A stretch of 47,950 nucleotides of DNA from Pseudomonadota bacterium (lineage in GTDB: Bacteria > Pseudomonadota > Alphaproteobacteria > Rhizobiales > Rhizobiaceae): positions 1-47,950 of the forward strand of contig JAEXYH010000061.1 of NCBI GenBank assembly GCA_023451735.1. The letters run 5' to 3'. Position numbers and translations under genes: made by a program. Positions 25,106-34,065 of this stretch are shown piece after piece; the stretch's first letter is position 1, and the number at the start of each line of letters is the position of its first letter. Below the pieces are notes generated by a model. The model did no database searches and had not been told where the DNA came from. It saw nothing but the letters and a program-made list of their open reading frames with translations.

Positions 25106-27106
25106 TCACGTGAGATCGCGCGGGATTGCCTTCTCGAAGGTCTTTTCAAAGATCTGTTTTTCGCCGTCATAAGCCAGAACCGAGGCGCTGATCAGCCAGT
25201 CCGTCGCCGTGCAGGCGATCCTTGCGGTTGAGACGGTGCGAACCGACCAGCGGGCGCGGCTCATGTCACAGGTCCAGACGCAGGTTCCGGTCATCGACAG
25301 CGGGTCGTCCGGACTGATCGACCAGGTTTCCTCGCGGCGCTGGCGGGTTGAGAGGCCGGTGCCGGGATGTTCGAAAAGCCCGGTATCCTCGGTCACCTCG
25401 TAACGTGTCTCGTTGGCGGCAAGGTCGCGCGTGACGCTGCGGCGCGTTTCAGGTGGTGCATGCTCGATATATTTCGGCAGCGGATCAGGATTGTCCGGCT
25501 GCTTCATTTCGAAAGGTTCATGGTCGCCGAGAAGCGGCATGGCAAGGCCGAGCGAGGCGATATCGATCGTAACGCCGGGATCGACCGGCGGCGGCAGCAC
25601 CATCGGCCAATAGGCGGTCGAAAGCGACAGCCGGATTCTGTGGCCCTCGCCAAACCGATAACCGCAGGCATCCAGTTCGAGCCGGATCGTGACCGGTTCG
25701 CCGGGGGTGAGCGGCTTCGGATCTTCATTGCCGTCACGATGGGCAAGATTGACAACGCCGAACGACACGCGTGTCGCGGTGCCGTCAGGATGAATGTCAA
25801 CGATACGGGCGCACAGATTGCCGAGCTCGGCATCGGCGCTGAGCGTCAGCGTGATGACCGGGCGGCCAAGATAAGTTTTCGTTTTTGTCAGTGGATCCGT
25901 CTGAAACGTCAGCGAGCCGGCATCATCGCTCCGCTGGTCGCCGGCAAGTTCCGCGTCGGGTTTCAGTGTAAACCACTCGCCAGCAGCCGTTCCCGTATCA
26001 AGCGGGGATTTCAGATAGACATCATGTTTCGGCGCATGCGGGATCGGCATGCCTTCGAGCAGGGTGCCGAACTGATCGACATAAAAGCACTCAGGCTCAG
26101 GCGCGCTCCAGCGGTCTTTCGAGACCCAGAATCCGGGATCGGCATCGCGCCTCACAGCAGGCTTCGGCCCGTCGAGAATATAGGCGCGCATCTGTGGCAG
26201 CTGTTCAATGCCGTTCTCTTGGCAGCGCAGCCAGCGGTTCCAGAAGGCGATTGCTTCGCCATGGAAATCGGCACGCGGTTTCGGCCAGGCGAAATGCGGA
26301 TATTTGTGAACCCACGGGCCGACAAGTGCCTTGGCCTTCTCGCCCAGTCCTTCGGCGGCGAGAAACGGCGTATTGCGATAGCCATCCGCCCAGCCGGCAA
26401 TCACCAGGGCCGGGATCTGCAAAGACGAATAGTCTTCGCAGATCGAACCGTGCCTCCAGAAGTCGTCGCGGCGCTGGTGCGACAGCCATTCCTCCATGAA
26501 GAAAGGCTCGTTTTCGAGCCGCTCCATCCACATGTCGAGCCAGCGATCACCGACGATTTCCGGATCGGGTGAACGGGACTGGTAGGCCAGCATGGTCGCG
26601 GCCCAGGAGAGTTGCGCCGAGAGATGGCAGCCGTTCTTGTAATGGATATCGTCGTTATAGCGGTCGGTGGTGGAGGCGATGGAAATCACCGCCTTCAATG
26701 CCGGTGGGCGAAGGGCTGCCACCTGCAGACTGTTGAAGCCGCCCCAGGAAATGCCCATCATGCCGACCGAACCGTTCGACCAGGGCTGTTGCGCAATCCA
26801 GGCGATCAGTTCGCAGGCATTGGCCAGTTCCAGCTCGGTATATTCGCCGTCGATCACGCCATCGGATTCGCCCGAGCCGCGGATATCGACACGCACGCCG
26901 GCAATGCCTGCCGCGGCAAAGACCGGATAGGTGGATTCGTCGCGCGGGCTGGTTCCGTCGCGTTTTCGATAGGGCAGGAATTCAAAGACGGCCGGTACCC
27001 GATCGGCGTCGGCTCCGTCCGGCATCCAGATTCGGGCGGCAAGCCGGGTCCCGTCCTTCAGTCTGATCCACTGGTTCTCGATGACGGTGAAGGAACGGTC
27101 TGTCAT
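25106..27106 (-). CDS. CocE/NonD family hydrolase (peptidase S15)
   Basis: A 666-aa hydrolase. The N-terminal alpha/beta-hydrolase carries the nucleophile S120 in GISWGG, with VRVDIRGSGESDG just before. A helical cap comes next (about 145-240, WERLENEPFF-like). The C-terminal jelly roll from about residue 390 (EWFTLKPDAEL...YLGRPVITLTLSADAE) is typical of X-Pro dipeptidyl peptidases and cocaine esterase. There is no signal peptide, so it acts in the cytoplasm. It lies downstream of, and on the same strand as, a peptide-type ABC importer, suggesting it cleaves the imported substrate. The substrate (X-Pro peptide, acylated compound or amide) is not determinable here. Confidence 0.88.
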   Translation of the reverse strand: MTDRSFTVIENQWIRLKDGTRLAARIWMPDGADADRVPAVFEFLPYRKRDGTSPRDESTYPVFAAAGIAGVRVDIRGSGESDGVIDGEYTELELANACELIAWIAQQPWSNGSVGMMGISWGGFNSLQVAALRPPALKAVISIASTTDRYNDDIHYKNGCHLSAQLSWAATMLAYQSRSPDPEIVGDRWLDMWMERLENEPFFMEEWLSHQRRDDFWRHGSICEDYSSLQIPALVIAGWADGYRNTPFLAAEGLGEKAKALVGPWVHKYPHFAWPKPRADFHGEAIAFWNRWLRCQENGIEQLPQMRAYILDGPKPAVRRDADPGFWVSKDRWSAPEPECFYVDQFGTLLEGMPIPHAPKHDVYLKSPLDTGTAAGEWFTLKPDAELAGDQRSDDAGSLTFQTDPLTKTKTYLGRPVITLTLSADAELGNLCARIVDIHPDGTATRVSFGVVNLAHRDGNEDPKPLTPGEPVTIRLELDACGYRFGEGHRIRLSLSTAYWPMVLPPPVDPGVTIDIASLGLAMPLLGDHEPFEMKQPDNPDPLPKYIEHAPPETRRSVTRDLAANETRYEVTEDTGLFEHPGTGLSTRQRREETWSISPDDPLSMTGTCVWTCDMSRARWSVRTVSTARIACTATDWLISASVLAYDGEKQIFEKTFEKAIPRDLT

Positions 27107-27142
27107 TGGTTGCTATTCCTGAACTGTATGCTGTGCGGGTTG

Positions 27143-27181
27143 CCCCTCACCCTAACCCTCTCCCCGCAGGCGGGGAGAGGG
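27143..27181. repeat. REP-like palindromic repeat
   Basis: The 12-bp arms CCCTCTCCCCGC (27156-27167) and GCGGGGAGAGGG (27170-27181) meet with a 2-nt top and are preceded by CCCCTCACCCTAA. This is the widespread intergenic palindrome of Rhizobiales and other proteobacteria. It lies between the S15 hydrolase and the ABC ATPase and may act as an mRNA stabiliser or a dispersed selfish repeat. Confidence 0.85.
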
Positions 27182-27252
27182 ATGCTTTGCTATTTTGGAT
27201 TTTCGTTCAGATTGCGGGAAGAAGGTGCCGACAGATGGATGAGGGCAAACCC

Positions 27253-28890
27253 TCAGTTGCCTGCACTTTCCATACGCCGTGTGGCGAGCACTTTTTCCAA
27301 CCAGCCGAGCTGCATTTCGGGCACGGATTTGAGGAGAAGGTCGGTATAGTCATCGAACGGCGGTGAGAGTGCCTGTGATTTCGGTCCGAAGCGAACCAGC
27401 TTGCCGCGATGCATGACGGCCACCGAATCGGCGATCGCCTTCACGATGGCGATGTCATGGGTGATGAAGACATAGGAGAGCTGACGCTCTTCCTGCAGCT
27501 TCATCAGCAGCTTGAGGATGCCTTCGGCGACCAGCGGATCGAGCGCCGAGGTGGGCTCGTCGCAAAGGATCAGCTCCGGTCTTGCCGCCAGCGCACGGGC
27601 AATCGCCACGCGCTGTTTCTGCCCGCCGGAAAGTTCTGCCGGATAACGATCGATGAAACCGTTGCCCATCTCGATCTGCTCGAGCAGTTCCTTCACGCGC
27701 GCCGTTTTTGTCGCACCACGCAGACCGTCATAGAAGGTCAGTGGTCGGCCGATGATATCGCGCACCGTCTGGCGCGGGTTCATCGCCGTATCGGCCATCT
27801 GGTAGATCAGCTGGATACGGCGCAAGTCATCGCGCGGCCGGTCTTTCAGTGCCGGTGTCAGCGGCTTGCCATCGAAGGTGACCTTGCCTTCGCTCGGCGG
27901 CAGAAGTCCGGTGATCACACGCGCCAGTGTCGATTTTCCCGAGCCGGATTCGCCGACGATCGCGAGAGTCTGCCCCTTGCACAGATGCAGCGATACACCA
28001 TGCAGAACTTTGAAGCCGTTGGAATATTCTGCGCTGATATTTTCAACGCCCAGCAGAGCCTTGCTCTGATCCGGTGCCTCGTGGCGGATCTCCTGACGCA
28101 CGTTGACGAGCGCGCGGGTGTAATCCTGCGCCGGCGCTTCGATAATCTGCTGCACCGGTCCGTATTCCACCGTCTTGCCGTGGCGCAGGACCATGATGTC
28201 GTCGGAGATCTGTGCCACCACAGCGAGATCGTGGGTAATGTAGAGCGCTGCCGTATCGGTTTCCTCGATCGCATGCTTGATCGCGGCCAGCACATCGATC
28301 TGCGTGGTCACGTCGAGCGCTGTCGTCGGCTCGTCGAAGACGATCAGGTCCGGATTGGAGCAGAGCGCCATGGCGGTCATGGCGCGCTGCAACTGTCCGC
28401 CGGAAACCTGGTGTGGAAAGCGATCGCCGAAGTTTTCGGGGTTGGGTAGCCCAAGCACCTGAAACAGATAGAGCGCCCGCTTACGCGCTTGCGTCTTCGT
28501 CATCAGGCCATGCCTGACGCTTGCTTCGATCACCTGGTCACCCAGACGGTGGGCCGGATTGAAGGCGGCGGCGGCAGACTGGGCCACGTAGCAGATGCGC
28601 GCCCCGCGCAGCTTGCGAATGCCGCCTTTCCCGAGTTTCAGGATATCGGTACCGTCGAGTTTCACCTCGCCGCCGGTGATTTCGGCGCCGCCGCGACCGT
28701 AAGCCAGCGCAGAGAGACCGATCGTCGATTTGCCCGCACCCGATTCACCGATCAGGCCTAAAACCTTGCCCTTGGCGAGATCGAATGAAACGCCATCGAC
28801 AATGGTGATCCGCTTCGGCGGTTCGCCCGGCGGATAGCTGGTGGCCTCGATCTTCAGATCACGGACGGAGAGAAGATTGGTATCAGGCAT
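27253..28890 (-). CDS. Fused ABC transporter ATPase (DppD-DppF type)
   Basis: A 545-aa tandem ATPase. The first module has Walker A GESGAGKS, signature VSGGQLQR and Walker B LIVFDEPTTALD. The second has GESGSGKS, LSGGQKQR and LILCDEPTSALD. ATG 28890 is preferred since GGGAGG lies 8 nt upstream, though a GTG two codons earlier is in frame. It overlaps the permease gene by 8 bp. It drives the second peptide-type importer of the window; low similarity to the OppDF protein at 16183 indicates a separate transport specificity rather than a recent copy. Confidence 0.93.
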   Translation of the reverse strand: MPDTNLLSVRDLKIEATSYPPGEPPKRITIVDGVSFDLAKGKVLGLIGESGAGKSTIGLSALAYGRGGAEITGGEVKLDGTDILKLGKGGIRKLRGARICYVAQSAAAAFNPAHRLGDQVIEASVRHGLMTKTQARKRALYLFQVLGLPNPENFGDRFPHQVSGGQLQRAMTAMALCSNPDLIVFDEPTTALDVTTQIDVLAAIKHAIEETDTAALYITHDLAVVAQISDDIMVLRHGKTVEYGPVQQIIEAPAQDYTRALVNVRQEIRHEAPDQSKALLGVENISAEYSNGFKVLHGVSLHLCKGQTLAIVGESGSGKSTLARVITGLLPPSEGKVTFDGKPLTPALKDRPRDDLRRIQLIYQMADTAMNPRQTVRDIIGRPLTFYDGLRGATKTARVKELLEQIEMGNGFIDRYPAELSGGQKQRVAIARALAARPELILCDEPTSALDPLVAEGILKLLMKLQEERQLSYVFITHDIAIVKAIADSVAVMHRGKLVRFGPKSQALSPPFDDYTDLLLKSVPEMQLGWLEKVLATRRMESAGN

Positions 28891-29710
28891 CGCCACGGCC
28901 TCCCTTCAGGCTGGAGGTTCGTTTCAAGAGCCAGTCGACCACGAGATTGACGCAGATGCAGAGTGCGGCGATCGCCGAGCCGGGCACGAGCGCTGCCGGG
29001 ATGCCGAAAATGATGCCGTCCTTGTTATCCTTCACCATGCCGCCCCAGTCGGCTGTCGGCGGCTGGATGCCGAGGCCGAGGAAGGAGAGGGTGGAGAGGA
29101 ACAGGATGGCAAAGGCGAAGCGCAGGCCGAATTCGGCCAGAAGCGGCGACAGGGTATTGGGCAGGATTTCGCGAAAGATGATCCATATCTTGCCTTCACC
29201 GCGCAGTTTTGCCGCCTCGACGAATTCCATCACCGCCACATCAAGCGCCACGGCGCGGCCTAAGCGATAGACACGAGTGGAATCGAGCACCGCCATGACG
29301 AGGATCAGCACGAACAGGTATTGCGGCAGGACGGCCAGCACCACGAGCGCGAAGATCAACGTCGGGATCGACATCATCAGGTCGTTGAAGCGGGAAAAGG
29401 CGGTATCGATGAGCCCGCCGGATACGGCCGCGATGAAGCTCAGGAGGATGCCCAGCGAAAAGGAGATCACGGTTGCGGCGAGCGCGACGAACAGCGTCGT
29501 GCGGGTGCCGTAGATCAGCCGCGAGAGAATGTCGCGACCGAGATTGTCCAGCCCGAAAAAGAACTGCCCATCAGCCACCTGCCAGACGCCGCCCACGACC
29601 TCTGTCTCGCCATAGGGTGCGATGAAAGGAGCGAAGAGGGCGCAGAATATCGCGAGCGCGATGCCGAAAAGACCGATCCACGCGGTGAAGGGGATTTCTC
29701 TCACTCTCAT
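28883..29710 (-). CDS. Peptide-type ABC transporter permease (DppC-like)
   Basis: A 275-aa permease. It starts MRVREIPFTAWIGLFGIALAIF, with the first helix at once, and has the FGLDNLGRDILSRLIYGTRTTL landmark of the family. The EAA loop is around FVEAAKLRGEGKIWIIFREILPN. The start overlaps the upstream permease stop (ATGA, 29707-29710). Unlike OppC at 15027 it lacks the long periplasmic loop, another sign that the two importers are of different subfamilies. Confidence 0.92.
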   Translation of the reverse strand: MRVREIPFTAWIGLFGIALAIFCALFAPFIAPYGETEVVGGVWQVADGQFFFGLDNLGRDILSRLIYGTRTTLFVALAATVISFSLGILLSFIAAVSGGLIDTAFSRFNDLMMSIPTLIFALVVLAVLPQYLFVLILVMAVLDSTRVYRLGRAVALDVAVMEFVEAAKLRGEGKIWIIFREILPNTLSPLLAEFGLRFAFAILFLSTLSFLGLGIQPPTADWGGMVKDNKDGIIFGIPAALVPGSAIAALCICVNLVVDWLLKRTSSLKGGRGDA

Positions 29711-30714
29711 CGCGGATGCCTCAGTCTCGGGTTGGCGACGATCGCGAGAATATCGGCCAGCATGTTGAGCAGGATATAGACCGCGGCAAAGATCAAGCCG
29801 CATGCCTGCACCACAGGCATGTCGCGCACCGTCACGGCATCGACCATGTACTGGCCCATGCCGGGATAGACGAAGACGACTTCGACAACGACGACACCGA
29901 CCACGAGATAGGCGAGGTTGAGCGCCACGACATTGATGATCGGGGCGAGCGCATTGGGGGCGGCGTGCTTCACGATCGCCCGCCAGCTGGAAAGCCCTTT
30001 AAGCTCGGCTGTTTCCATATAGGCGGAAGACATGACGGAAAGGATCGCGGCGCGGGTCATGCGCATCATGTGGGCGAGTACGACCAGAACAAGCGTTGCC
30101 GTCGGCAGCGCGATCGTCTGAATACGCTCGAGAAAGCCCATGCCCTGATAGACTGTTGCCGGGAAAGTCGCGAGGCCGAAATTGACTGCAAAATAGAGGA
30201 TCAGCAGATAGCCGATGAAGAATTCCGGCAGCGAGATCGCTGCGAGCGAAATAACATTGATGATCTTGTCCGGCATACGATCGCGGAAATGAACAGACAG
30301 CATTCCCAGTCCGATCGCCAGCGGCACGGCGATGATTGCCGCAAAGCCAGCGAGGAAGAGCGAATTGCCCAATCGGTTGCCGACCTGTTCGGAAACCGAG
30401 TTTCGGCTTGCCCAGGACGTTCCGAAATCGCCTTGGACCACACCGCCCAGCCAGTCGAAATAACGTGTGATGACAGGGCGATCGAGGCCGAGTTCAGCGC
30501 GGATATTGGCAATAGTTTCAGGCGTTGCCGATTGGCCGAGATAGGTCGAGGCGAAATCGCCGGGCAGAGCTTCCACACCGGCAAAGATCAGCACGGAAAC
30601 GGCGAAGAGAAGAATGAGCGAGAGGAGAAAACGCTCGAAGATGAGGGCCAATAACGGTAACCGTTCCCTCAGGCTGCGGGCAGGCGTGCCGCCGGCCTCT
30701 GCGGAATTTGACAT
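29707..30714 (-). CDS. Peptide-type ABC transporter permease (DppB-like)
   Basis: A 335-aa permease. The start MSNSAEAG at 30714 is preferred: the next ATG upstream (30798) would make the protein read through a perfect 10-bp hairpin and sits within 9 bp of the preceding gene. The core has the first helix (FLLSLILLFAVSVLIFAGVEALPGDF), an EAA loop (METAELKGLSSWRAIVKHAAPNALAP) and a final VRDMPVVQACGLIFAAVYILLN. It pairs with the DppC-like protein to form the channel. The ribosome site is weak, so its exact start is the least certain of this operon. Confidence 0.9.
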   Translation of the reverse strand: MSNSAEAGGTPARSLRERLPLLALIFERFLLSLILLFAVSVLIFAGVEALPGDFASTYLGQSATPETIANIRAELGLDRPVITRYFDWLGGVVQGDFGTSWASRNSVSEQVGNRLGNSLFLAGFAAIIAVPLAIGLGMLSVHFRDRMPDKIINVISLAAISLPEFFIGYLLILYFAVNFGLATFPATVYQGMGFLERIQTIALPTATLVLVVLAHMMRMTRAAILSVMSSAYMETAELKGLSSWRAIVKHAAPNALAPIINVVALNLAYLVVGVVVVEVVFVYPGMGQYMVDAVTVRDMPVVQACGLIFAAVYILLNMLADILAIVANPRLRHPR

Positions 30715-30747
30715 CTGGCGTGATCCCGTTTCCGAAATGAAGGGTGA

Positions 30748-30770
30748 GACCGCAGGATCATCCTGCGGTC
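30748..30770 (-). other. Perfect hairpin between binding protein and permease genes
   Basis: GACCGCAGGA (30748-30757) and TCCTGCGGTC (30761-30770) form a 10-bp perfect stem with a 3-nt loop and no following T-run. As for the frcB-frcC hairpin, it probably keeps the binding-protein mRNA more abundant than the rest of the operon. Confidence 0.65.
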
Positions 30771-30806
30771 CATTTTCATCGGTGAGCAAAAAGCTCATTT
30801 CAAAGA

Positions 30807-32396
30807 TCAGGCTTCGAGCCAGACGCGGGTGGCGACATAACCGTTCGACATATCGTTGCCGATATCGTTGACGTAGCCCATAAGCTTCTTCGAACCGGCG
30901 TTCACGAAGTCATTGAACATCGGCAGGATCGTGCCGCCCTCGTCGCGCACAAGCATCGCCATTTCGCGATACATGTCGCGACGCTTCTTCTCGTCCAGTT
31001 CGCCGCGGGCGGAAATCAGTAGCTTGTCAAACGTCTCGTTCTTGAAGCGGGTATCATTCCAGTCGGCGGTCGAAAGATAGGCGCCGGAATAGAACTGGTC
31101 TTGGGTTGCGCGGCTGCCCCAATAGGAGGCCGAGAACGGCTGGACGTTCCAGACATTCGACCAGTATCCGTCACCCGGCTCGCGCTTGATCTCGATGTCG
31201 ATACCCGCCTTCTTGGCGCTCTGTTGAAAGAGGACCGATGCATCGACGGCACCGGGGAAGGCGACTTCGGAAGTGCGCAGCAGAACCGAGCCGCTGTGGC
31301 CGGACTTCTGGTAATGGAACTTCGCCTTGTCGGGATCGTAGGCACGCTGCTCGATGCCTTCGGGGAAAAGCGCGTAGGTGTCGTTGATCGGAAAATCGTT
31401 GCCGACCTTGCCGTAACCGCCAAGGATGCGCTTGACCATTTCCTCGCGGTCGATTGCGTATTTGAGCGCCATCCTGAGGTCGTTGTTGTCAAACGGCGCC
31501 TTGTCACAGTGCATGATAAAGACATAGTGGCCACCGCCCGACGTCGTCAGCAGTTGCACTGTCGGGGCGCGGGTCAGAAGTGGCACGGTCTTCGGGTCGA
31601 CGCGGTTGATGAACTGCACCTGGCCGGACGAGAGCGCGGCAATGCGGGCAGTGGCATCGTTCATGGTGATGATCTCGACCGTCTCGACGAAACCTCGATC
31701 AGAGCGCCAGTCACTGGCATTCTTCTCGAAGGTCATGCGAACGCCGGGCTCGAAGCTCTTGACCTTGTAAGGGCCGGTGCCGATGCCTGCCGTCGGATTG
31801 TCTACGCCGCCATTCGGCTGGATGACGAGATGGTAGTCGGTGAAGATCGCCGGCAGGTCGGCATTGCCGGCCTCGAGCGTTACAACCAGATCGCCGCCCT
31901 TGTTTTCGATAGAGCTGATTGATTTCAGCATGCCGGCGGCGCCGGACTCGGTCTTGGCGTCGCTATGGCGCTTCAGTGTTGCAACCACGTCATCGACGGT
32001 CAATTCCTTGCCGTCGTGGAAGGTGACGCCCTTGCGGATCTTGAAGGTCCAGGTTTTCGCATCCGGTGATGGTGACCAGGATTCGGCCAGTGAAGGGACC
32101 GGTGCCCGCGTCTCGGGATGTGTTTCTACCAGTGTATCGCCCCAGGTGCGCACGGCGGTAAACATGACCTGGGAGGTTGCCTTGGCTGGATCGATGCTGT
32201 CGGTTGCGGCGCCGCCTTCAAGGCCAAGCTTCAGATTGCCGCCTTTGGTGGGCGTCTGGGCTGCCGCGCTGGTGGCGAAGAGGTTGCCCGCTGCGGTCAG
32301 CGTCAGGCCGGCAGCCATGGCGCGACCCATAAATTCGCGGCGGTTCATGCCGCCTGCCGTCACACGGCCCGAAAGGTATTTGGTGAAGTCGTTCAT
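30807..32396 (-). CDS. Peptide-type ABC transporter substrate-binding protein with Tat-like signal
   Basis: A 529-aa binding protein of SBP family 5. The N-terminal MNRREFMGRAMAAGLTLTAAG (about residues 17-37) has the twin-arginine pattern and ends SAAAQ, so export may use Tat. Conserved blocks are LAESWSPSPDAKTWTFKIRKGVTFHDGKELTVDDVV and LRMALKYAIDREEMVKRIL. It is the first gene of an operon with two permeases, a fused ATPase and the S15 hydrolase. The ligand is unknown: a peptide, amide or ester that the hydrolase could process would fit. AAGGGG lies 10 nt before the ATG. Confidence 0.9.
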   Translation of the reverse strand: MNDFTKYLSGRVTAGGMNRREFMGRAMAAGLTLTAAGNLFATSAAAQTPTKGGNLKLGLEGGAATDSIDPAKATSQVMFTAVRTWGDTLVETHPETRAPVPSLAESWSPSPDAKTWTFKIRKGVTFHDGKELTVDDVVATLKRHSDAKTESGAAGMLKSISSIENKGGDLVVTLEAGNADLPAIFTDYHLVIQPNGGVDNPTAGIGTGPYKVKSFEPGVRMTFEKNASDWRSDRGFVETVEIITMNDATARIAALSSGQVQFINRVDPKTVPLLTRAPTVQLLTTSGGGHYVFIMHCDKAPFDNNDLRMALKYAIDREEMVKRILGGYGKVGNDFPINDTYALFPEGIEQRAYDPDKAKFHYQKSGHSGSVLLRTSEVAFPGAVDASVLFQQSAKKAGIDIEIKREPGDGYWSNVWNVQPFSASYWGSRATQDQFYSGAYLSTADWNDTRFKNETFDKLLISARGELDEKKRRDMYREMAMLVRDEGGTILPMFNDFVNAGSKKLMGYVNDIGNDMSNGYVATRVWLEA

Positions 32397-32716
32397 TTCC
32401 CTTGTTCCCCTTTATCCGATGCAGAGTTCTGTTCTTGTCATCGACACCCCATCGCGTGGTTTCCTCTTCCGCCGAGGAGGGTGTTTCATGCTGTCGATCG
32501 TGGGAAATGGTTCGGTTGCCGCCGACATAACTTCCTTTCTTGTGCAGTCCCCGGCTCATCTTGAGTGAGCTCGTTTGCCTCGGGGAAGCTGCCTGGTGAT
32601 CGAAGGCCCGTTGAGGCTTGATGAATGGTAAGGGCGCGGTGTCGCGCGGGTGAGCCTTCGCTACGACATTAAGTGCCTTCGATGCGACACATTTGGCAAC
32701 CCCCCATGGCTTGCGA
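32397..32716. other. Intergenic region upstream of the ABC operon, with a direct repeat
   Basis: No gene is supported. The sequence GCCTTCGCTACGACA (32654-32668) recurs with two changes at 32675-32689, one 21-bp step later, that is two helical turns. Such spacing suits a regulator binding on one face of the DNA upstream of the transporter operon. A short stem (CCTC/GAGG around 32463-32480) is also present. The operon promoter should lie here but no clear -35/-10 pair was found. Confidence 0.5.
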
Positions 32717-32743
32717 AAATTCGGCACCTGTCCGACAGGCGCC
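32717..32743 (-). terminator. Probable terminator after cobB
   Basis: On the minus strand GGCGCCTG pairs with CAGGTGCC (one mismatch) around a 5-nt loop at 32723-32743, followed 2 nt later by ATTTTC. It begins 9 bp after the cobB stop and would end the minus-strand cob transcript. Confidence 0.6.
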
Positions 32744-32751
32744 CAATTGGC

Positions 32752-34065
32752 TCAATCGCGCGCTATTGCATGGAAAAACGTGCCGGTCACAGACCCACGT
32801 TTTCCGCCCGATGGACCTATTTCGACGCCGCGACCGTCTGCAATCATGGCGAGAGGTTGGTCATTTCCGGCATCGATGACGCGTGCGTAATGGAACTCGT
32901 GGCCGCGCACCACATCGCCCGCCTTGCCGATGGCGCAGGGGCCGAGAAGCCGTGCCTGACGATAGCCGAGATTCATCCTGCGCTGGGCAAAGCTTGTGGC
33001 GTGGGAAAGCAGTCCGGCCATAGCATGGGTTACGCCGTCGGCATCTTCCAGAGCCTCGCCGAGCACCATGTAGCCGCCGCATTCGCCGTGAACGGGTTTC
33101 GTTTCGGCAAAAGCCTTCAGGCCCGCCTTGAAATGACTGGCCGAAGCCAGCCGGCCGGGATGCAGTTCGGGATAACCGCCAGGCAGCCAGCAGATATCAC
33201 AATCGGCCGGCGGTGCCTCATCGGCAAGCGGCGAGAAGGTTACGATTTCCGCCCCCATGGCCCGCCATTGCCGCTTGATATGCGGGTAGAGGAAGGTGAA
33301 GGCCGCGTCTTCCGCCAGCGCGATCCGCTGTCCGGGTGGCGAAAGCGCCTTCTCCGTCGAGCCTTCCAGAATATCGAAGGGTTTCGCAGCCGCAAAGATC
33401 GCGTCGAGGTCGAGCGAGCGCTCTATTGCATCCGCCAGCCTGTCGATATGCGCGTCCATTTCCGGGTGTTCGCTGGCTTGAACAAGGCCGAGATGCCGTT
33501 CCGGCAGTGTCAGCGTCGGATCGCGCAGCAAGGTGCCAACGACCGGCAGGCCAAGTGCTTCGATCGCATCGCCGGAAAGCTTTTTATGCCGTTCGCTGCC
33601 GGCGCGGTTGAGCACGCAGGCGGCCATCCTTACCGACGGATCGTAGTTCATGAAGCCGCAGGCAATCGCTGCCGCCGTCTGGCTCTGGCCGGAAACGTCG
33701 AGCACGAGAAGCACGGGGAGGCTGAAAAGCCGCGCCAGATCCGACGCCGCGCCGGAGCGGTTCGGCTCGGTGAAAATGCCGTCGAACAGGCCCATAGCAC
33801 TTTCGATCAAGAGCAGTTCGGCACCATCCGCCTGTTCACGCGCCAGATGGCGCAGGAGATCAGGCGCCATGGCCCAGCTGTCGAGATTGAGGCCGGGCAG
33901 GCGGGTTGCGGCTTCGTGAAAACCGGGATCGATATAGTCCGGGCCTGTCTTGATGCCGCGAACCTTAACACCGCGCCGCTGAAAGGCCCTGAGCAGCCCG
34001 ATCGTGACGCTTGTCTTGCCAGAGCCGGAACGCGGTGCGCCGATGATGAGCGCGCGGGCGGTCAT
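32752..34065 (-). CDS. cobB: Hydrogenobyrinate/cobyrinate a,c-diamide synthase CobB
   Basis: A 437-aa amidotransferase. The N-terminal P-loop domain starts ALIIGAPRSGSGKTS (residues 5-19). The C-terminal class-I glutaminase-like domain has its nucleophile at C329 in HGECGGYM and a partner His in GHEFHYA. It amidates the a and c side chains of hydrogenobyrinic acid using glutamine and ATP, giving the substrate of the CobNST chelatase. Its ATG overlaps the cobA stop (ATGA, 34062-34065). It is the last gene on the minus strand of the cluster; a hairpin terminator follows. Confidence 0.96.
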   Translation of the reverse strand: MTARALIIGAPRSGSGKTSVTIGLLRAFQRRGVKVRGIKTGPDYIDPGFHEAATRLPGLNLDSWAMAPDLLRHLAREQADGAELLLIESAMGLFDGIFTEPNRSGAASDLARLFSLPVLLVLDVSGQSQTAAAIACGFMNYDPSVRMAACVLNRAGSERHKKLSGDAIEALGLPVVGTLLRDPTLTLPERHLGLVQASEHPEMDAHIDRLADAIERSLDLDAIFAAAKPFDILEGSTEKALSPPGQRIALAEDAAFTFLYPHIKRQWRAMGAEIVTFSPLADEAPPADCDICWLPGGYPELHPGRLASASHFKAGLKAFAETKPVHGECGGYMVLGEALEDADGVTHAMAGLLSHATSFAQRRMNLGYRQARLLGPCAIGKAGDVVRGHEFHYARVIDAGNDQPLAMIADGRGVEIGPSGGKRGSVTGTFFHAIARD

